This document shows, piece after piece, positions 60,358-64,000 of a DNA stretch of 64,000 nucleotides. Origin of the DNA: an uncultured Bacteroidota bacterium (lineage in GTDB: Bacteria; Bacteroidota; Bacteroidia; Flavobacteriales; Flavobacteriaceae); assembly GCA_902587325.1 (NCBI GenBank), contig CACIKV010000004.1, forward strand, positions 34,809-98,808, written 5' to 3'. A program made the position numbers and the translations under genes. Each line of letters starts with the position of its first letter. Positions within the stretch are counted from its first letter, which is position 1. The notes beneath the pieces were generated by a model. It saw nothing but the letters and a program-made list of their open reading frames with translations, did not search any database and was not told where the DNA came from.

Positions 60358-62973
60358 ATGATTACTGGAAAAGCTTATAAACCTAAAGATGTTGAAGAGA
60401 AATGGCTTGCTAAATGGAAGAAAAATAATAGATATTCTTCTCAGCCTAGTAATAAAAGTCCGTATACTATTGTAATACCTCCTCCTAACGTAACTGGAAT
60501 TTTACACATGGGACATATGTTAAATAATACTATTCAAGATATTCTTATTAGAAAAGCCAGGTTAGATGGATTTAATGCTTGTTGGGTTCCTGGAACTGAT
60601 CATGCATCTATAGCAACTGAAGCTAAGGTTGTCAAAATGCTAAAGGAAAAAAATATAAATAAGCATGAAATATCAAGATCAGAATTTATAGATCATGCAT
60701 GGGAATGGACTAATAAGCATGGCGGGATCATAATGGATCAGTTAAAAAGAATTGGGTGTTCATGTGATTGGACTAGAACTAAATTCACTCTTGACGATGA
60801 CTTGTCAGAATCTGTAATTGAAATGTTTATAAAGTTATTTAAAGATGGTTTAATTTACAGGGATAAAAGAATAGTTAATTGGGATCCTGAGGCAAAAACT
60901 ACCCTTTCGAATGAGGAAGTGATTTATGTTGAAAAGGATTCAAAATTATTTTTTCTAAAATATAAAATTCAAGATTCTGATGAATATATTAGTGTAGCAA
61001 CTACAAGACCAGAAACAATATTTGGTGATTCAGCAATAGCGATTAATCCAAATGATAAAAGATATAAAAAACTAAAGGGGAGTAAAGTAATTATTCCAAT
61101 TGTAAATCGCTTGATACCAATAGTTTTCGATGAAATGGTAGAAAAAGATTTTGGAACAGGATGCCTTAAAGTAACGCCAGCACACAGTGAAAAAGATTTT
61201 TCTATAGGTATTAAACATAAACTTGAATGTATTGATATTTTTAATGACGATGCAACATTAAATAAAAATGGCCAACACTACAACGGATTGGATAGGTTTT
61301 TAGCTAGAAAAAAAATAGTTGCCGAATTGGATGAAAAAAAATTACTATTAGACACAAAAAAATATAAAAATAAATTATCTATGTCTGAAAGAACCTCATG
61401 TATAGTTGAACCTAAACTATCAATTCAATGGTTTCTCAAAATGGATTTATTGTCTAAACCGGCTCTTGATACTGTTATTAATGATGAAATCAAATTTTAT
61501 CCAAAGAAATATGTAAATACATATAAACATTGGATGGAGAACATCAGAGATTGGAATATCTCAAGGCAATTATATTGGGGCCACAGAATTCCCGTGTATT
61601 ATTGTAATAAGAATAAGTCCAAATTTGTTGTAGCAAAATCAAGAAATGAAGCTGTTGAAGAGTTTAAAAAAATAGATTCAAATATTGATACAAGAGAAAT
61701 TTTTCAAGAAAATGATGTGCTTGATACATGGTTTTCATCATGGCTATGGCCTATAAGTGTTTTTGATGGGGTTAGAAAACCTAAAAATAATGATATCAAT
61801 TATTATTACCCGACTTCAACAATTGTAACTGGTCCTGATATTATTTTTTTCTGGATTGCGAGAATGGTGATCAGTGGATTATATCTAAGAGACGAAAAAC
61901 CTTTTGAAAATGTTTACTTTACAGGTATTGTTAGAGATAATAAAGGAAAAAAAATGTCAAAACAGCTAGGTAATTCACCTGATCCGATCGAATTAATTGA
62001 AAAATATGGTGCTGATAGTGTTAGGATAGGACTACTTTTTTCTGCACCTGCAGGCAATGATTTATTATTTGATGAATCGTTATGTGTTCAGGGTAGAAAT
62101 TTTACAAATAAATTATGGAACGCTTTTAGATTATTTGAAACTTTTAAAGTCTCTAGTGAACTTGATCAAAAAGATAGTACGATTCAAGCTATCAAATGGT
62201 TTGAATCAAAATATAACCTTAAAGTCAATAAAATTAATCAATGTTTTAAAAATTTTAAAATATCTGAGGCTCTAATGATAATATATAAGTTAGTTTGGGA
62301 TGATTTTTGTTCAATTTTTTTAGAGATCGTAAAGCCAAAATTTGGCAATGAACTTTCACAAGAATCATCACTTTTAATAAAATCATATTTTAATAAAATT
62401 TTGGTTTTAATTCATCCCTTTATGCCTTTTATTAGCGAAGAATTATTCGTAAAATTAAACACAAAAAAGGAGATAATCTCTGAGAATTTAATTTGGCCAA
62501 AATCAGGCTCCATTGATAACAGTTTTTTACGCGATTTTGATGATCTTATTCTTATTGTAACCAAAGTAAGAAATTTTAAAAAGCAGAAGAATATTAGCTT
62601 TAAAGATGAATTATCAATTTTTCATCAGAATAAAAATATAAATGAAAGTCTTTCATCAGTTTTTAAAAAACTAACAAACTGTAAATTGATTTTTTCTGAA
62701 GATCTAGATTCTAAAGATTTAAGTACCATTGTTGTAGGAAAATATAAATATATTGTCGACTTCAATCAAGACACAAAAGAAGATGATATAATTGAACTTA
62801 GAAAAGCTTTGGATTATAATTTAGGTTTTAAGGATATAATTGAAAAAAAATTATCAAACTCGAAATTTATTGAAAACGCACCTAATAATGTTATTCAAGG
62901 TGAAAGAAATAAATTAGACGATGTTTTGAAAAAAATTGAAATTATTAAAGAAACAATTTCTAAAAAAAATTAA
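60358..62973 (+). CDS. valS: Valyl-tRNA synthetase
   Basis: Class I synthetase of 871 residues. The HIGH motif is HMGH (50-53) in PPPNVTGILHMGHM and the KMSKS motif is KMSKQ (532-536). The editing domain contains VATTRPETIFGDSAIAI, and the anticodon domain and short C-terminal coiled coil (about 805-871) follow. Full length and intact. It charges tRNA-Val, one gene of which lies at 43270. Its 3' end overlaps the convergent decarboxylase gene by 4 bases. Confidence 0.98.
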   Translation: MITGKAYKPKDVEEKWLAKWKKNNRYSSQPSNKSPYTIVIPPPNVTGILHMGHMLNNTIQDILIRKARLDGFNACWVPGTDHASIATEAKVVKMLKEKNINKHEISRSEFIDHAWEWTNKHGGIIMDQLKRIGCSCDWTRTKFTLDDDLSESVIEMFIKLFKDGLIYRDKRIVNWDPEAKTTLSNEEVIYVEKDSKLFFLKYKIQDSDEYISVATTRPETIFGDSAIAINPNDKRYKKLKGSKVIIPIVNRLIPIVFDEMVEKDFGTGCLKVTPAHSEKDFSIGIKHKLECIDIFNDDATLNKNGQHYNGLDRFLARKKIVAELDEKKLLLDTKKYKNKLSMSERTSCIVEPKLSIQWFLKMDLLSKPALDTVINDEIKFYPKKYVNTYKHWMENIRDWNISRQLYWGHRIPVYYCNKNKSKFVVAKSRNEAVEEFKKIDSNIDTREIFQENDVLDTWFSSWLWPISVFDGVRKPKNNDINYYYPTSTIVTGPDIIFFWIARMVISGLYLRDEKPFENVYFTGIVRDNKGKKMSKQLGNSPDPIELIEKYGADSVRIGLLFSAPAGNDLLFDESLCVQGRNFTNKLWNAFRLFETFKVSSELDQKDSTIQAIKWFESKYNLKVNKINQCFKNFKISEALMIIYKLVWDDFCSIFLEIVKPKFGNELSQESSLLIKSYFNKILVLIHPFMPFISEELFVKLNTKKEIISENLIWPKSGSIDNSFLRDFDDLILIVTKVRNFKKQKNISFKDELSIFHQNKNINESLSSVFKKLTNCKLIFSEDLDSKDLSTIVVGKYKYIVDFNQDTKEDDIIELRKALDYNLGFKDIIEKKLSNSKFIENAPNNVIQGERNKLDDVLKKIEIIKETISKKN

Positions 62974-63617
62974 GTTGCTATAATTGTTTCTCCTCCTCTA
63001 ACTTTTTCATTTAATTCTACATTAATTTTACTATTAACTGGAAGGAAAATGTCAACTCTTGAACCAAATTTTATAAATCCTGCATCTTCACCTTGAGTTA
63101 CAACATCGTTAACATTTGCATAATTAACGATCCTTCTCGCTAAAGCCCCTGCAATCTGTCGATATAAAACATTTCCAAAATTATCAGTTTCTAATACAAT
63201 AGTTGTTCTTTCATTTTTTTCGGAGGATTTTGGATGCCATGCAACTAAATATTCTCCTGGATGATATTTACTAAAAATCACTTTCCCACAAATAGGATAT
63301 CTTGTAACATGAACATCAATTGGTGACATAAAAATTGAAACCTGAATTCTTTCATCTTTAAAAAATTCGTTTTCAAAAACTTTTTCAATAATGACAATTT
63401 TTCCATCTACAGGTGATAAGATGTGACCTTTATTTATTTTAGTATTTCTTTGCGGATTTCTAAAAAATTGAAGAACTAATACTAAAATACTTAGTGATAA
63501 TAGTTGTGCAAAAGTTATAATTAAACTTTCATCAAAAATATACTCAAGAAGGACAATATCAATGATTGTTATTCCTAAAAAAAGTAAAATTATTTTATGA
63601 CCTTCCTTATGAAACAT
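62970..63617 (-). CDS. psd: Phosphatidylserine decarboxylase-related protein
   Basis: Protein of 215 residues of the short Psd form. An N-terminal hydrophobic region (about 8-52) is followed by the catalytic part with FFRNPQRNT, ILSPVDGKI, ISIFMSPIDVHVTRYP-like block (95-108) and the self-cleavage site G185-S186 in IKFGSRVDIF, which yields the pyruvoyl cofactor. It makes phosphatidylethanolamine. It lies 1 base after cdsA, which makes the CDP-diacylglycerol precursor, so the pair is a phospholipid-synthesis operon. Confidence 0.94.
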   Translation of the reverse strand: MFHKEGHKIILLFLGITIIDIVLLEYIFDESLIITFAQLLSLSILVLVLQFFRNPQRNTKINKGHILSPVDGKIVIIEKVFENEFFKDERIQVSIFMSPIDVHVTRYPICGKVIFSKYHPGEYLVAWHPKSSEKNERTTIVLETDNFGNVLYRQIAGALARRIVNYANVNDVVTQGEDAGFIKFGSRVDIFLPVNSKINVELNEKVRGGETIIAT

Positions 63618-63618
63618 T

Positions 63619-64000
63619 TTAAAAATTTAAAAAATTAAAAGAATACATTAGATATAGAAATGGGGCACTAAAAATAAGACTATCCAAACGATCATAAATT
63701 CCACCATGACTTTTTAAAATTTTTCCACTGTCCTTAAGTCCTGATTGTCTTTTGAACTTTGACTCAATAAGATCTCCAATTGAACCTAAAAAAGCTGTAA
63801 AAAGCCCTATTAATGAAAGTTCCAACAGATTATCATAATCTGTCATAATACCAAAAATCAATGAAATTATTAAAGCAAAAAATAAGCTTGCTATTAATCC
63901 CTCAATAGTTTTTTTTGGAGAAATAGATTTCATCAGTTTCCTTTTTCCGAATTTAATTCCAATTAAATATCCAGCAGAGTCAGATGACCAAATAACCACA
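63619..64000 (-). CDS. cdsA: Phosphatidate cytidylyltransferase, C-terminal part (cut by window edge)
   Basis: The last 126 residues of CdsA; the frame is still open at the right edge, so the start lies outside the window. The family signature is present as SKFKRQSGLKDSGKI, then SHGGIYDRLDS, with the DRLD metal-binding aspartates. The visible part has three hydrophobic helices, and the earlier SDSAGYLIG-KFGKRKL block matches the family. It makes CDP-diacylglycerol in the inner membrane. Confidence 0.94.
   Translation of the reverse strand, partial: VVIWSSDSAGYLIGIKFGKRKLMKSISPKKTIEGLIASLFFALIISLIFGIMTDYDNLLELSLIGLFTAFLGSIGDLIESKFKRQSGLKDSGKILKSHGGIYDRLDSLIFSAPFLYLMYSFNFLNF

Overview
The window looks like part of a chromosome of a marine member of Bacteroidota, class Flavobacteriia. 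The DNA is very AT-rich. Coding density is very high and most convergent gene pairs overlap by 4-12 bases. The Bacteroidota -7 promoter motif TAnnTTTG lies just upstream of many starts. There are many lipoproteins with acidic residues after the lipidated Cys, a probable type IX secretion (T9SS) C-terminal domain, and lineage-typical proteins (Porin_10-like, DUF1573, DUF1800/DUF1501, a long LysS with a C-terminal extension). No species can be named from the sequence alone.

Region 1 (1-17.6 kb) is a glycan-degradation locus for a sulfated, probably algal, polysaccharide. A tight minus-strand operon (7474 down to 21) encodes two paralogous beta-helix lipoproteins, an aldehyde dehydrogenase, a RhaT-family sugar transporter, a KDG-type PfkB kinase and a KDPG-type aldolase. 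Around it are an S1 sulfatase, an AraC regulator, an enolase-superfamily enzyme resembling sugar-lactone cycloisomerases, a GH2 glycosidase, a 3' remnant of a FucP-type transporter gene and a GH78-like glycosidase. No SusC/SusD pair is present, so the locus either continues to the left or relies on transporters elsewhere. Dehydrogenase, cycloisomerase, kinase and aldolase together match the known route for 3,6-anhydrogalactose better than rhamnose or uronate routes. This is an inference. The locus ends at an initiator tRNA-fMet gene.

Region 2 (17.6-42.4 kb) is housekeeping: era, der, a MerR-like regulator, an M23 peptidase, alaS, a DUF4136 lipoprotein, a GH73/LysM hydrolase, lysS, lipB, a large unknown lipoprotein, rnhB, a porin-like protein, gltD-gltB, nhaD-folC and a second AraC regulator.

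Region 3 (42.4-53.4 kb) is more variable. It holds a small secreted protein, tRNA-Val, a 343-base sparsely coding stretch, two alpha/beta hydrolases, a DUF5117-type metalloprotease with a carboxypeptidase-regulatory-domain partner, a small membrane protein, and a DUF1800-DUF1501 pair in which the DUF1501 protein carries both a twin-arginine motif and a T9SS-like C-terminus.

Region 4 (53.3-64 kb) is again core: a coiled-coil 'zinc ribbon' protein that has lost all its cysteines, nif3, lpxK, lipA, an unusual Nramp-type transporter coupled to a sigma factor, a small Cys-rich membrane protein, murB, a DUF1573 protein, valS, a phosphatidylserine decarboxylase and the 3' part of cdsA at the right edge.

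I saw no CRISPR array, no insertion sequence and no phage gene. No wholly new system is evident. The best leads are the putative anhydrogalactose module with its repeat elements, the Tat plus T9SS DUF1501 protein, the leaderless-type promoter layout, and the two families that have lost their canonical metal ligands.
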